NCBI RefSeq assembly: GCF_910594005.1
Contig: NC_057818.1
Location: forward strand, 60,090,001-60,154,000
From: Cervus elaphus
Lineage: Eukaryota; Chordata; Mammalia; Artiodactyla; Cervidae
Reading direction: 5' to 3'
DNA: 64,000 nt
The notes beneath the pieces are model-generated. The model was not told where the DNA came from. It worked only from the letters and a program-made list of their open reading frames with translations, and did not search any database. The position numbers and the translations under genes were made by a program. How positions within the stretch are numbered: position 1 is the stretch's first letter; the number at the start of each line of letters is the position of its first letter. This document shows positions 1 through 11,893 of this stretch, piece after piece.

Positions 1-1774
1 TAGATGGAGAAATATACCGTGTTCATGGATTGAAAGAATCAATATAGTGAAAATAAGTATACTACCCAAAGCAATCTATAGATTCAATGCAATCCCTATC
101 AAGCTACCAATGGCATTTTTCAGAGAACTAGAACAAATGACTTCACAATTTGTATTGATATACAAAAAACCTCGAATGGTCAAAGCAATCTTGAGAAAGA
201 AGAATGGAACTGGAGGAATCAACCTGCCTGACTTCAGTCTCTTCTACAAAGCCACAGTCTTCAAGACAGTGTGGTACTGGCACAAAAACAGTAATATAGA
301 TCAATGGAACAAAATAGAAAGTCCAGAGATCAATCCACGCCCCTATGGATGCCTTATCTTTGACAAAGGAGACAAGAATATACAATGGAGAAAAGACAAT
401 CTCTTTAACCAGTTTTGCTGGAAAAACTCGTCAACCACATGTAAAGGAATGAAACTAGAACACTTTCTAACACCATACACAAAAATAAACCCAAAATGGA
501 TTAAAGATCTAAATGTAAGACCAGAAACTATAAAACTCTTAGAGGAGAACATAGGCAAAACCCTCTCTGGCATAAACTATAGCAGGATCCTGTATGACCC
601 ACCTCCCAGAATATTGGAAATTAAAGCAAAAATAAACAAATGGGGCCTAATTATAATTAAAAGGTTCTGCACAACAAAGGAAACTATAAGCAAGGTGAAA
701 GACAGCCTTCATAATGGGAGAAAATCATAGCAAATGAAGCAACGGACAAAGAATTAATCTCAAAAATATACAAGCAATTCCTACAGCACAATTCCAGAAA
801 AATAAAAGACCCAATCAAAAATTGGGCCAAAGAACTAAACAGACATTTCTCCAAAGAAGACATACAGAAGGCTAACAAACACATGAAAAGATGCTCAACA
901 TCACTCATTATCAGAGAAATGCAAACCAAAATGACAATGAGTTACCACTGCACACCAGTCAGAATGGCTGCTATCCAAAAGCCTACAAGCAATAAATGTT
1001 GGAGAGGGTGTGGAGAAAAGGGAACCCTCTTACACTGTTGGTGGGAATGCAAACTAGTACAGCCGCTATGGAGAACAGTGTGGAGATTCCTTAGAAAACT
1101 GGCAATAGAACTGCCATATGACCCAGCAATCCCACTCCTGGGCATACAGACTGAGAAAACCAGATTGAAAGAGATACATGCACCCCAATGTTCATCACAG
1201 CACTGTCTATAATTGCCAGGACATGGAAGCAACCTAGATGCCCATCAGCAGACGAATGGATAAGAAAGCTGTGGTACATATATACAATGGAATATTACTC
1301 AGCCATTAAAAAGAATACATTTGAATCAGTTCTAATGAGGTGGATGAAACTGGATCCCATTTTACAGAGTAAAGTAAGCCAGAAGGAAAAACACCAATAC
1401 AGTACACTAACGCATATATATGGAATTTAGAAAGATGGTAATGATAACCCTGTGTGCGAGACAGCAAAAGAGACACAGATGTATAGAAGAGTCTTTTGGA
1501 CTCTGTGGGAGAGGGCGAGGGTGGAGTGATATGGGAGAATGGCAATGAAAGATGTAAATTATCATATGTGAAATGAATCGACAGTCCAGGTTCTATGCAT
1601 GAGACAGGATGCTAGGGGCTGGCACACTGGGATGACCCAGAGAGATAGGATGGGGAGGGAGGTGGGAGGGGGGTTCAGGATGGGGAACACATGTACACCC
1701 ATATTGGATTCATGTCAATGTATGGCAGAACCAATACAATATTGTAAAATACAATAAATACATTAAAAAAAAAA
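1..1774 (+). mobile_element. L1-BT-like LINE, 3' part (copy-A-specific)
   Basis: The 3' part of a young ruminant L1 in sense orientation. It begins outside the window, inside ORF2. Pieces of the ORF2 C-terminal region are readable at 47-730 and 883-1430, separated by a frameshift, and then comes a 3' UTR of about 340 bases ending in an A-tract (1,764-1,774). The C-terminal stretch contains the L1 block reading IPLLGI and WIRKLWYIYTMEYYSAIKK. The insertion lies in an older L1 fragment. The matching site in copy B (about 38,258) is unoccupied, so this L1 arrived after the segmental duplication. Its upstream target-site duplication is outside the window. Confidence 0.9.
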
Positions 1775-1946
1775 GTATCATACAACCTTCCAAGACTGAA
1801 TCATGACATAGGAAACCTACTAGATTGATCACTCGTCCAGTGCTTGAAATAGTAATAGAAAATTTCCCCAAAAAAAGTTCAGGACCAGATGGCTTCACAG
1901 TTGAATTCTACCAAACATTCAAAGAGTTAATACCTATGCTTCCCAA
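1775..1946 (+). mobile_element. Old L1 ORF2 fragment (left piece)
   Basis: Degenerate L1 ORF2 sequence encoding a recognisable SSGPDGFTVEFYQTFKE segment, the block just before the reverse-transcriptase core. It continues at 6,349 after the L1 insertion at 1,947-6,332. The copy-B counterpart at 38,258-38,430 is uninterrupted. Confidence 0.85.
1931..1946 (+). repeat. Left target-site duplication of the L1 at 1,947-6,332
   Basis: The 16-base string TACCTATGCTTCCCAA occurs here and again at 6,333-6,348, flanking the L1. Two further A residues may extend it but merge with the poly(A) tail. The uninterrupted copy-B sequence near 38,409 has a single similar string. Confidence 0.9.
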
Positions 1947-4900
1947 CCTAGATTACTGTACCCAGCAAGGATCTCATTCAGATATGAAGGAGAATTCAAA
2001 AGCTTTACAGACAAACAAAAGCTGAGAGAATTCAGCACCACCAAACCACCTCTTCAACAAATGCTAAAGGATCTTCTCTAGACAGGAAACACAGAAAGGT
2101 TGTATAAACGTGAGCCCAAAACAGCAAAGTAAATAGCAACGGGACCACACCTATCAATAATTACTTTAAATGCAAATGGTTTGAATGCCCCAACCAAAAG
2201 ACAAAGATTGGCTGAATGGATACAAAAACAAGACCCCTATATATGCTGTCTACAAGAGACCCACCTCAAAACATGAGACACATACAGACTAAAAGTGAAG
2301 GGCTGGAAAAAAATATTTCACGCAAATGGAGAAGAAAAGGAAGCAGGAGTCGCAATACTCATATCACATAAAATAGACTTTCAAATAAAGGATGTGAAAA
2401 GAGACAAAGAAGGACACTACATAATGATCAAAGGATCAATCCAAGAAGAGGATAATACAATTATAAATATATATGCACCCAATATAGGAGCACCGCAATA
2501 TGTATGGCAAACGCTAATGAGTATGAAAGAGGAAATTAATAGTAACACAATAATAGTGGGAGACTTTAATACCCCACTCACAACTATGGATAGATCAACT
2601 AAACAGAAAATTAACAAGGAAACACAAACGTTAAATGACACAATGGACCAGCTAGACCTAATTGATATCTATAGGACAATTCACCCCAAAACAATCAACT
2701 TCACCTTTTTCTCAAGTGCACACAGAACCTTCTCCAGAATAGATCACATCCTGGGCCATAAATCTGGTCTTGGAAAATTCAAAAACATTGAAATCATTCC
2801 AGTCATCTTTTCTGACCACAGTGCAATAAGATTAGATCTCAGTTACAGGAAAATAAATTGTTAAAAATTCAAACATATGGAGGCTAAATAACACGCTTCT
2901 GAATAACCAACAAGTCATAGAAGAAATCAAAAAAGAAATCAAAATATGCATAGAAATAAATGAAAATGAAAACACAACAACCCAAAACCTATGGGACACT
3001 GTAAAAGCAGTGCTAAGGGGAAGGTTCATAGCATTACAGGCTTACCTCAAGAAACAAGTAATAAGCCAAATAAATAACCTAACTCTACACCTAAAGCAAT
3101 TAGAGAAGGAAGAAATGAAGAACCCCAGGGTTAGTAGAAGGAAAGAAATCTTAAAAATTAGGGCAGAAATAAATGCAAAAGAAACTAAAGCGACCATAGC
3201 AAACGTCAACAAAGGTAAAAGCTGGGTTTTTGAAAAAATAAGCAAAATTGACAAACCATTAGCAAGACTCATTAAGAACCAAAGAGAGAAGAACCAAATT
3301 AGCAAAATTAGAAATGAAAATGGAGAGATCACAACAGACAACACTGAAATACAAAGGATCATAAGAGACTACTACCAGCAGCTCTATGCCAATAAAATGG
3401 ACAACTTGGATGAAATGGAAAAATTCTTAGAAAAGTATAACTTTCCAAAATGAAACCAGGAAGAAATAGAAGATCTTAACAGAGCCATCACAAGCAAGGA
3501 AATCGAAACTGTAATCAGAAATCTTCCAGCAAACAAAAGCCCAGGACCTGATGGCTTCACAGCTGAATTCTACCAAAAATTTAGAGAAGAGCTAACACCT
3601 ATCTTACTCAAACTCTTCCAGAAAATTGCAGAAGAAGGTAAACTTCCAAACTCATTCTATGAGGCCACCATCACCCTAAATCCAAAACCAGACAAAGATG
3701 CCACAAAAAAAGAAAACTACAGGCCAATATCACTGATGAACATAGATGCAAAAATCCTTAACAAAATTCTAGTTAACAGAATCCAACAACATATTGAAAA
3801 AAATCATACACCATGACCAAGTGGGCTTTATCCCAGGAATGCAAGGATTCTTTAATATCCGCATCAATGTAATACATCACGTTAACAAATTGAAAGAGAA
3901 AAACCACATGATTATCTCAATAGATGCAAAGAAAGCCTTTGACAAAATTCAACACTCATTTATGATTAAAACTCTCCAGAAAGCAGGAATAGAAGGAACA
4001 TACCTCAGCATAATAAAAGCTACATATGACAAACCCACAGCCAGCATCACCCTCAATGGTGAAAAATTGAAGGCATTTCCCCTGAAATCAGGAACAAGAC
4101 AAGGGTGCCCACTCTCACCACTACTATTCAACATAGTGTTGGAAGTTTTGGCCACAGCAGTCAGAGCAGAAAAAGAAGTAAAAGGAATCCAGATAGGAAA
4201 AGAAGAAGTGAAACTCTTGCTGTTTGCAGATAACATGATCCTCTACGTAGAAAACCCTAAAGACTCTACCAGAAAATTATTAGAGCTAATCAATGAAAGT
4301 AGTAAAGTTGCAGGATATAAAATTAACACACAGAAATCCCTTGCATTCCTATATACTAACAATGAAAAAACAGAAAGAGAAATTAAGGAAACAATACCAT
4401 TCACCATTGCAACAAAAAGAATAAAATACTTAGGAGTCCATCTACCTAAAGAAACAAAAGACCTATACATAGAAAACTATAAAACACTGATGAAAGAAAT
4501 CAAAGAGGACACAAACAGATGGAGAAACATACTGTGTTCATGGATTGGAAGAATCAATATTGTCAAAATGGCTATACTACCCAAAGCAATCTATAGATTC
4601 AATGCAATCCCTATCAAGCTACCAACGGTATTTTTCACAGAACTAGACCAAATAATTTCACAATTTGTATGGAAATACAAAAAACCTCGAATAGCCAAAG
4701 TAATCTTGAGAAAGAAGAATGGAACTGGAGGAATCAACCTGCCTGACTTCAGACTCTACTACAAAGCCACAGTCATCAAGAAAGTATGGTACTGGCACAA
4801 AGACAGAAGTATAGATCAATGGAAGAGAATAGAAAGCCGAGAGATAAATCCACAAACCTACGGACACCTTATCTTTGACAAAGGAGGCAAGGATATACAA

Positions 4901-6332
4901 TGGAAAAAAGACAAACTCTTCAACACGTGGTGTTGGGAAAACTGGTCAACCACTTGTAAAAGAATGAAACTAGAACACTTTGTAACACCATACACAAAAA
5001 TAAACTCAAAATGTATTAAAGATCTAAATGTAAGACCAGAAACTATAAAACTCCTAGAGGAGAACATAGGCAAAATACTCTCCGACATGAATCACAGCAG
5101 GATCCTCTATGACCCACCTCCCAGAATATTGGAAATAAAAGCAAAACTAAACAAATGGGACCTAATGAAACTTAAAAGCTTTTGCACTACAAAGGAAACT
5201 ATAAGTATGGTGAAAAGACAGCCCTCAGATTGGGAGAAAATAATAGCAAATGAAGAAACAGACAAAGGATTAATCTCAAAAATATACAAGCAACTCCTGA
5301 AACTCAATTCCAGAAAAATAAATGACCCAATCAAAAAATGGGCCAAAGAACTAAACAGACATTTCTCCAAAGAAGACATACAGATGGCTAACAAACAAAT
5401 GAAAAGGTGCTCAACATCACTCATTATCAGAGAAATGTAAATCAAAACCACAATGAGGTACCATTACAGGCCAGTCAGGATGGCTGCTATCCAAAAGTCT
5501 ACAAGCAATAAATGTTGGAGAGGGTGTGGAGAAAAGGGAACCCTCTTACACTGTTGGTGAGAATGCAAACTAGTACAGCCACTATGGAAAACAGTGTGGA
5601 GATTTCTTAAAAAACTGGAAATAGAACTGCCATATGACCCAGGAATACCACTTCTGGGCATACACACTGAGGAAACCATATCTGAAAGAGACACGTGCAC
5701 CCCAGTGTTCATTGCAGCACTGTTTATAATAGCCAGGACATGGAAGCAACCTAGATGCCCATCAGCAGATGAATGGATAAGGAAGCTGTGGTATATATAC
5801 ACCATGGAATATTACTCAGCCATTAGAAAGAATTCATTTGAATTAGTTCTAATGAGATGGATGAAACTGGAGCCCATTATACAGAGTGAAGTAAGCCAGA
5901 AAGATAAAGATCATTAAAGCATACTAACACATATATATGGAATTTGCAAAGATGGTAATGATAACCCTATACGCAAAACAGAAAAACAGATGTACAGAAC
6001 AGAGTTTTGGACTCTGTGGGAGAAGGCGAGGGTGGGATGTTTCGAGAGAACAGCATGTATATTATCTATAGGGAAACAGATCACCAGCCCAGGTGAGATG
6101 CATGAGACAAGTGCTCGGGCCTGGTGCACTGGGAAGACCCAGAGGAATCAGGTGCAGAGGGAGGTGGGAGGGGGGATCGGGATGGGGAATACATGTAACT
6201 CCATGGCTGATTCATGTCAATATATGACAAAACCCACTACAATATTGTAAAGTAATTAGCCTCCAACTAATAAAAATAAATGAAAAAAAGAAAAAGTAAA
6301 AAAAAAAAAAGATAAAAAGTAGAAAAAAAAAA
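1947..6332 (+). mobile_element. L1-BT-like LINE, 5'-truncated, 4.4 kb, with TSD
   Basis: Sense L1 starting within the last ~45 codons of ORF1 (readable 1,948-2,082, ending KPPLQQMLKDLL and a stop). It then has a short inter-ORF spacer, ORF2 and a 3' UTR with A-rich tail. It is flanked by 16-base target-site duplications and absent from copy B, so it inserted after the duplication. The endonuclease, reverse-transcriptase and C-terminal regions are all recognisable but broken. Confidence 0.95.
2139..5940 (+). pseudogene. L1 ORF2 (endonuclease-reverse transcriptase), disrupted
   Basis: ORF2 of L1 encodes the endonuclease and reverse transcriptase used for target-primed reverse transcription. 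The expected start codon reads ACG at 2,139 and is followed by the conserved IITLNANGLNAP block. QETH is readable, and then an in-frame TGA falls at 2,274-2,276. The endonuclease continues at 2,295-2,864 with GDFNTPL and SDHSAIRLDL, and a frameshift follows near 2,860. Further pieces run 3,010-3,453 and 3,794-5,440. The RT segment has GTRQGCPLSPLLFN, but the catalytic motif reads FADN instead of FADD (near 4,227-4,238), so one catalytic aspartate is missing. The C-terminal block ends near 5,917. The element cannot make an active protein. Confidence 0.92.
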
Positions 6333-6348
6333 TACCTATGCTTCCCAA
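6333..6348 (+). repeat. Right target-site duplication of the L1 at 1,947-6,332
   Basis: Exact repeat of 1,931-1,946, directly after the A-rich tail. Confidence 0.9.
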
Positions 6349-6555
6349 GCACTTCCACAAAAATTGAAGAGTAGAAAATGCTTCTTACCTCATTTTATGA
6401 GGCCAACATCACTCTGATACCACAAGCCCAAAATGGCAATATATATAAAGAAAATTACAGGCCAGAATCTCTCACAAACATAGATGCAAGAACCCTCACA
6501 AAATATTAGAAAATTGCATGCAACAATACATGGAAAGACTCATATGGACCCAAAT
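6349..6555 (+). mobile_element. Old L1 ORF2 fragment (right piece)
   Basis: Continuation of the old L1 at 1,775-1,946. It includes a degenerate stretch reading FYEANITLIP and NYRPESL, from the N-terminal part of the RT domain. Copy-B counterpart: about 38,430-38,610. Confidence 0.8.
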
Positions 6556-6652
6556 TCAGCTTGGTAACATCTAGTTGTAGGAAGGAGGAGCTGGAAATGA
6601 AGGACGTGGCAGAGGACTTATTCATGAATTCCACAATTTGTCATCTAATCAT

Positions 6653-6985
6653 AGCTTCCCTGGTAGCTCAGCTGGTAAAAAACCCACCTGCAATGCAGGA
6701 AAACCAAGTATAATTCCTGGGTCAGGAAGATCAACTGGAGAAGAGATAGGCTACGCACTCCAGGATTGTTGGGCTTCCTTGGTGACTCAGATGGTAAAGA
6801 ATCTGCCTGCAATGCAGGAGACCTGGATTCAATCCCTGGGTTGGGGAGATTCCCTGGAGTAAGGAATGCCTACCCAATCTAGTGTTCTGGCCTAGAGAAT
6901 TCCACGGAGAGAGGAACCTGGCAGTCTACAGTCCATGGGGTCTCAAAGAGTTGGCTACGACTGGGCAACTTTCACGTCACTTCAC
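6653..6985 (+). mobile_element. Bov-A2-type SINE dimer
   Basis: Two head-to-tail Bov-A monomers. Each begins GCTTCC(C/T)TGGTAGCTCAG-like, has the CCTGCAATGCAGGA core, and the second ends with CAGTCCATGGGGTC. This is the ruminant SINE derived from BovB 3' sequence. It is shared with copy B (38,744-39,074), so it predates the duplication. Confidence 0.88.
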
Positions 6986-6989
6986 ATCT

Positions 6990-7735
6990 GACACATTCAG
7001 TTTTTTAAAATTTATTTTACTGATATATAGTGTTGATTTACAGTGTGGTGTCAATGTCTGCTGTACTGCAAGGTGATTTAGTGACAATCTTTTTCATATT
7101 TCACATCATGACTTATCACAAGATAGTAACTATATTTCCATGTGCTATGCAGTAGGACATTGTTTTTGATACATTCTGTGTTTAATAGTTTTCATCTACT
7201 AATCTCAAACTCCCAATGCATCCTTCCCCCACCTTCCCCCTTGCGAACCACAATTCGGTTTTATAGGTCTATGAGTCTGTTTCTTTATTCATTGATAATT
7301 CATTTGTGTCATGTTTTCACTCACTGAGTTGCTTCAGTCATGTCCAACCCTTCAGACTGCAGCCTACCAGATTGCTCCATCTATGAGGATTCTCCAGGCA
7401 AGAATACTGGAGTGGGTTGCCATGCACTACTCAGGGAATCTTCCTGACCCAAGTAGTGGATCAAACTTGGATGGAACCCACGTCTCTTTACGTCTCTGTC
7501 ATTGGCAGGACGGTTCTTTACCACTAGTACCACCTGGGAAGACCCAGTATTTTAGTTTCCATACATAAATGATATAACATGGTATTTGTCATTCTCTTTC
7601 TGGCTTACTCCCCTTAGTATGGTCATCTCGAACTCTATCCAGGTTGCTGCAAAAGGCATTATTTCATTCTTTTCATGGCCGAGTTGTATTCTATTGTACA
7701 CATACACCACATAGTATTTAATCAGTCAGGGTTAC
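6990..7735 (-). mobile_element. Old ruminant L1 3' end, antisense, split by a SINE
   Basis: Antisense L1 3'-UTR-like sequence, recognised by the run from TTGATTTACAGTGT through the GTAGGACATTG and ACTCTATCCAGGTTGC blocks. It is interrupted by the SINE at 7,322-7,541 and shared with copy B (39,078-39,828). Confidence 0.7.
7322..7541 (-). mobile_element. Bov-A-type SINE, antisense
   Basis: Reverse-complement Bov-A: GAGTTGCTTCAGTCATGTCC, then GATTCTCCAGGCAAGAATAC, then ACCACCTGGGAAG. Same element in copy B at 39,411-39,630. Confidence 0.87.
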
Positions 7736-8102
7736 TTTCTAATTTCAGCTCGGGGAAAAATAGCTTGCTTATTTAAAATACCTTCAAAACTGTTTTAAAA
7801 GTAAAGGAGGAAAGATAAAATTTTGAGGAAACAATACTCAACGGCATTCTCTCTCTCCCTTCACAATATCAGCCATAGGATGAACACACAGGGTCAGGAA
7901 GACAGACTGTTTACGGGTGTTCAGTGATGCAGGTGTTGGGGAGTGAGGTCAGCTCATTGTGTACAAAGTCTGCTGTGTTATTCAATATTTCCTATACCTC
8001 AAAGAAACTCTATGCCTTTCTACTGATATGATGAAAACACACTTATGTGTTCTGGTATTTCTGAAACATACCATTTTAAATGCAGATATACACGTCTTTT
8101 AA
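7736..8102. other. Non-repeat intergenic stretch, no gene seen
   Basis: About 370 bases with no recognisable repeat or reading frame. Conserved in copy B (39,829-40,152). It ends at the site where both copies later took an L1. Confidence 0.55.
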
Positions 8103-8118
8103 CCCTTTAAGCTTTACT
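8103..8118 (+). repeat. Left target-site duplication of the L1 at 8,119-10,402
   Basis: CCCTTTAAGCTTTACT here and CCCTTGAAGCTTTACT at 10,403-10,418, one mismatch. Copy B has a single uninterrupted copy at about 42,550. Confidence 0.88.
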
Positions 8119-10402
8119 CATTTCCCTTAAAGTCAGGAACACATTTCCCTTAAAGTCAGGAACAAGACAAGGGTGTCCACTCTCACACGACTATTCAACA
8201 TAGTTTTGGAAGTGTTGGCCACAGCAATCAGAGCAGAAAAAGAAATAAAAGGAATCCAGATAGGAAAAGAAGAAGTAAAACTCTGACTGTTTGCAGACAA
8301 CATGATCCTCTACATAGAAAACCCTAAAGACTCTTCCAGAAAATTATTACAGCTAACCAATGACCACAGTAATGTTGCAGGATATAAAATTAACACACAG
8401 AAACACCTTGAATTCCTATACGCTAACAGTGAGAAAAGAGAAAGCTAAATGAAGGAAACAATACCATTCACCATTACAACGAAAAGAATAAAATACTTAG
8501 GAGTATATCTACCTAAAGAAACAAAAGACCTATACATAGAAAACTATAAAACACTGATGAAAGAAATCAAAGAGGACAGAAATAGATAGAGAAATATACC
8601 ATGTTCATGGATTGGAAGAATCAATATTGTGAAAATGGCTATACTACCCAAAGCAATCTATAGATTCAATGCAATCCCTATCAAGCTACCAACAGTATTA
8701 CTAGAACAAATAATTTCACAATTTGTATGGAAATACAAAAAACCTTGAATAGCTAAAGCAATCTTGAGAAAGAAGAATGGAACTGGAGGAATCAACCTGC
8801 CTGACTTCAGGCTCTACTACAAACCACAGTCATCAAGACAGTATTGTACTGGCACAGAGACTGAAATATAGATCAGTGGAACAGAATTGAAAGCCCAGAG
8901 ATAAATCTATGTACCTATGGACACCTTATCTTCGACAAAGGAGGCAAGAATATACAATGGAAAAAAGACAACCTCTTTAACAAGTGGTGCTGGCAAAACT
9001 GGTCAACCACTTGTAAAAGAATGAAACTAGAACACTTTCTAACACCATACACAAAAATAAACTCAAAATGGATTAAAGATCTAAATATAAGACCAGAAAC
9101 TATAAAACTCCTAGAGGAGAACATAGGCAGAACACTCTCCGACATAAATCACAGTAGGGTCCTCTATGACACACCTCCCAGAATATTGGAAATGAAATCA
9201 AAAATAAACAAATGGGACCTAATGAAACTTAAAAGCTTTTGCACAACAAAGGAAATGATAAGCAAGGTTTAAAGTCAGCCCTCAGAATGGGAGTAAATAA
9301 AAGCAAAAGAATCAGCAGACAAAGAATTAATCTCAAAAATATACAAGCAATTCCTGCAGCACAATTCCAGAAAAATAAAAGACCCAATCAAAAAATGGGC
9401 CAAAGAACTAAACAGACATTTCTCCAAAGAAGACATACAGATGGCTTACAAATTCATGAAAAGATGCTCAACATCACTCATTATCAGAGAAATGCAAATC
9501 AAAACCACAATGAGGTACCATTACATGCCAGTCAGGATGGCTGCTATCCAAAAGCCTACAAGCAATAAATGTTGGAGAGGGTGTGGAGAAAAGGGAACCC
9601 TCTTACACTGTTGGTGAGAATGCAAACTAGTACAGCCACTATGGAGAACAGTGTGGAGATTCCTTAGAAAACTGGCAATAGAACTGGCATATGACCCAGC
9701 AATCCCTCTCGTGGGCATACACACTGAGGAAATTAGATCTGAAAGAGACATGTGCACCCCAGTGTTCATCGCAGCACTCTTGATAATTGCCAGGACATGG
9801 AAGCAACCTAGATGCCCATCAGCAGACGAATGGATAAGGAAGCTATGGTACATATATACAATGGAATATTACTCAGCCATTAAAAAGAATTCATTTGAAT
9901 CCGTTCTAATGACATGAATGAAACTGGAGCCCATTTTACAGAGTGAAGTAAGACAGAAAGATAAAGACCAATACAGTACACTAATGCATATATATGGAAT
10001 TTAGAAAGATGGTAATGATAACCCAATATGCAAAACAGAAAAAGAGACACAGATGTACAGAATAAACTTTGGGACTCTATGGGAGAAGGCAAGACTGGGA
10101 TGTTCTGAGAGAACAGCATTGAAACAAGTATACTATCAAGGGTGAAACAGACCACCAACCCAGGTTGGATGCATGAGACAAGTGCTCAGGGCTGGTGCAC
10201 TGGGAAGACCCAGAGGGATGGGATGGAGAGGGAGGCAGGAGGGGTGATCAGGATGGTGAACGCATGTAAACCCATGGGTGATTCATGGCAATGTATGCCA
10301 AAACCACTACAATATTGTAAAGTTACTAGCCTCCAAGTAATAAAAATAAATGAAAATACAAAACAAACAAATAAAAAAAACAAACAAACAAGCAAACAAA
10401 AA
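8119..10402 (+). mobile_element. L1-BT-like LINE, 5'-truncated, 2.3 kb, with TSD
   Basis: Sense L1 starting inside the RT domain of ORF2 and ending in an A-rich tail with AAACA repeats. Only ORF2 pieces remain (for example 9,021-9,272 and 9,651-9,917). There is a stop just before the RT motif, which reads FADN. The first 46 bases are two exact 23-base tandem units (8,119-8,141 and 8,142-8,164), an odd 5' junction. It is absent from copy B and therefore younger than the duplication. Confidence 0.94.
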
Positions 10403-10418
10403 CCCTTGAAGCTTTACT
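10403..10418 (+). repeat. Right target-site duplication of the L1 at 8,119-10,402
   Basis: Pairs with 8,103-8,118 with one mismatch. Confidence 0.88.
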
Positions 10419-10423
10419 GTAAC

Positions 10424-11625
10424 CAATTGAACAGTATGTGAACTGTGAGCTTCCAGATGTTCAAGTGGCAATTAGAAAAGGCAGAGGAACCAGAGATCAA
10501 ATTGCAAACATCCATAGGATCATCGAGAAAGCAAGAGAGTTACCGGTAAACATCTACTTCTGCTTTATTGACTATGCCAAAACCTTTGACTGTGTGGATC
10601 ACAACAAACTGTGGAAAATTCCTAAAGAATGGGAATACCAGACCACCTGACCTGCCTCTTGAGAAATCTGTATGCTAATCAAGAAGAAACAGTGAGAACT
10701 GGACATGGAACAACAGACTGGTTCCAAATCGAGAAAGGAGTATGTCAAGGTTGTTTATTGTCACCCTGCTTATTTAACTTAAATGCAGAGCGTATCATGC
10801 GAAATGCTGGGCTGGATGAAGCACAAGCTGGAATCAAGGTGGCAGGGAGGAATATCAATAACCTCAGAGATGCAGATGAAACCACCCTTATGGCAGAAAG
10901 TGGAGAAGAACTAAAGAGCCTCTTGATGAAAGTGAAAGAGGAGAGTGAAAAAGTTGGCTTAAAACTCAACATTTAGAAAATGAATATGATGACATCCAGT
11001 CCCATCACTTCATGGCAAAGAGATGGGGAAACAATGGAAACAGTGAGAGACTTTATTGTGGGGGGCTACAAAAATAACTGAAATTGGTGATTGCAGCCAT
11101 GAAATTAAGAGACGCTTGTTCCTTGGAAATAAAGATATGACCAACCTAGACAGCATATTAAAAAGCAGAGACATTACTTTGCCAACAAAGGTCCATCTAG
11201 CCAAGGCTATGCTTTTTCTAGTAGTCATGTATGGATGTGAGAGTTTGAGTGTAAATAAAAGCTGAGCACTGAAGAATTGATGCTTTTGAGCTGTGGTGTT
11301 GAAGAAAACTCTTGAGACTCCCTTAGACTGCATGGAGATCCAACCAGTTTATCCTAAAGGAAATCAGTCCTGAATATTCATTGGAAGAACTGGTGCTGGC
11401 TGAAACTCCCATATTTTGGCCCATGATGAGAAGAACTGACTCATTGGAAAAGACCATTATGCTGGGAAAGATTGAAGGCAAGAGGAGAAGGGGACGACAG
11501 AAGTTGAGATGGTTGGATGGCATCACCGACCTCTATGGACATCAGTTTCAGTAAGCTCCAGGAGTTGGTGATGGACAGGGAAGTCTCAGATGGTGCAATC
11601 CATGGGGTCACAAAGAATTGGTCAA
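10424..11625 (+). mobile_element. BovB (RTE) LINE, 3' 1.2 kb, sense
   Basis: 5'-truncated BovB starting just before the NCELPDVQ segment and running to the 3' end. RT pieces are readable at 10,438-10,650 (FIDYAKTFDCVDHNKLW) and 10,629-10,976 (KGVCQGCLLSPCLFNL). The expected Y-A-D-D box reads DADE, so the RT is dead. BovB is the horizontally acquired RTE element abundant in ruminants. It is present in copy B (42,570-43,755). It forms an inverted pair with the antisense BovB at 11,894-14,865. Confidence 0.93.
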
Positions 11626-11893
11626 AAGATAAGGCCACTAAAAATTGTGAAGGCATATCCCCTTACACTAGCTTCTTCCTCATAAGAAACCATCACAGGA
11701 GGTAAAGAATGCTCATAGTGTTGAAAACCTATTGATAATTATATAAATAATAAACAGTTCACCTCCCATGGATTTGATATCATCTGGGTAGTCATGTTAT
11801 ACTACATGGCAAGTGGATTTTTCAGGTCCATTAAGTTTACTAATGAGTTGATTCAAGATAGAGAATTTTCACCAGTATCCGTGGGCCAAATGT
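11626..11893. other. Spacer between inverted BovB elements
   Basis: About 270 bases of unrecognised A+T-rich sequence separating the two convergent BovB copies. Conserved in copy B (43,756-44,027). Confidence 0.6.

Noticed and set aside
6653..6985. tRNA-like cores as possible tRNA genes
   Set aside because: The sequence is a Bov-A SINE dimer. No full cloverleaf or intact A and B boxes in tRNA spacing could be supported.
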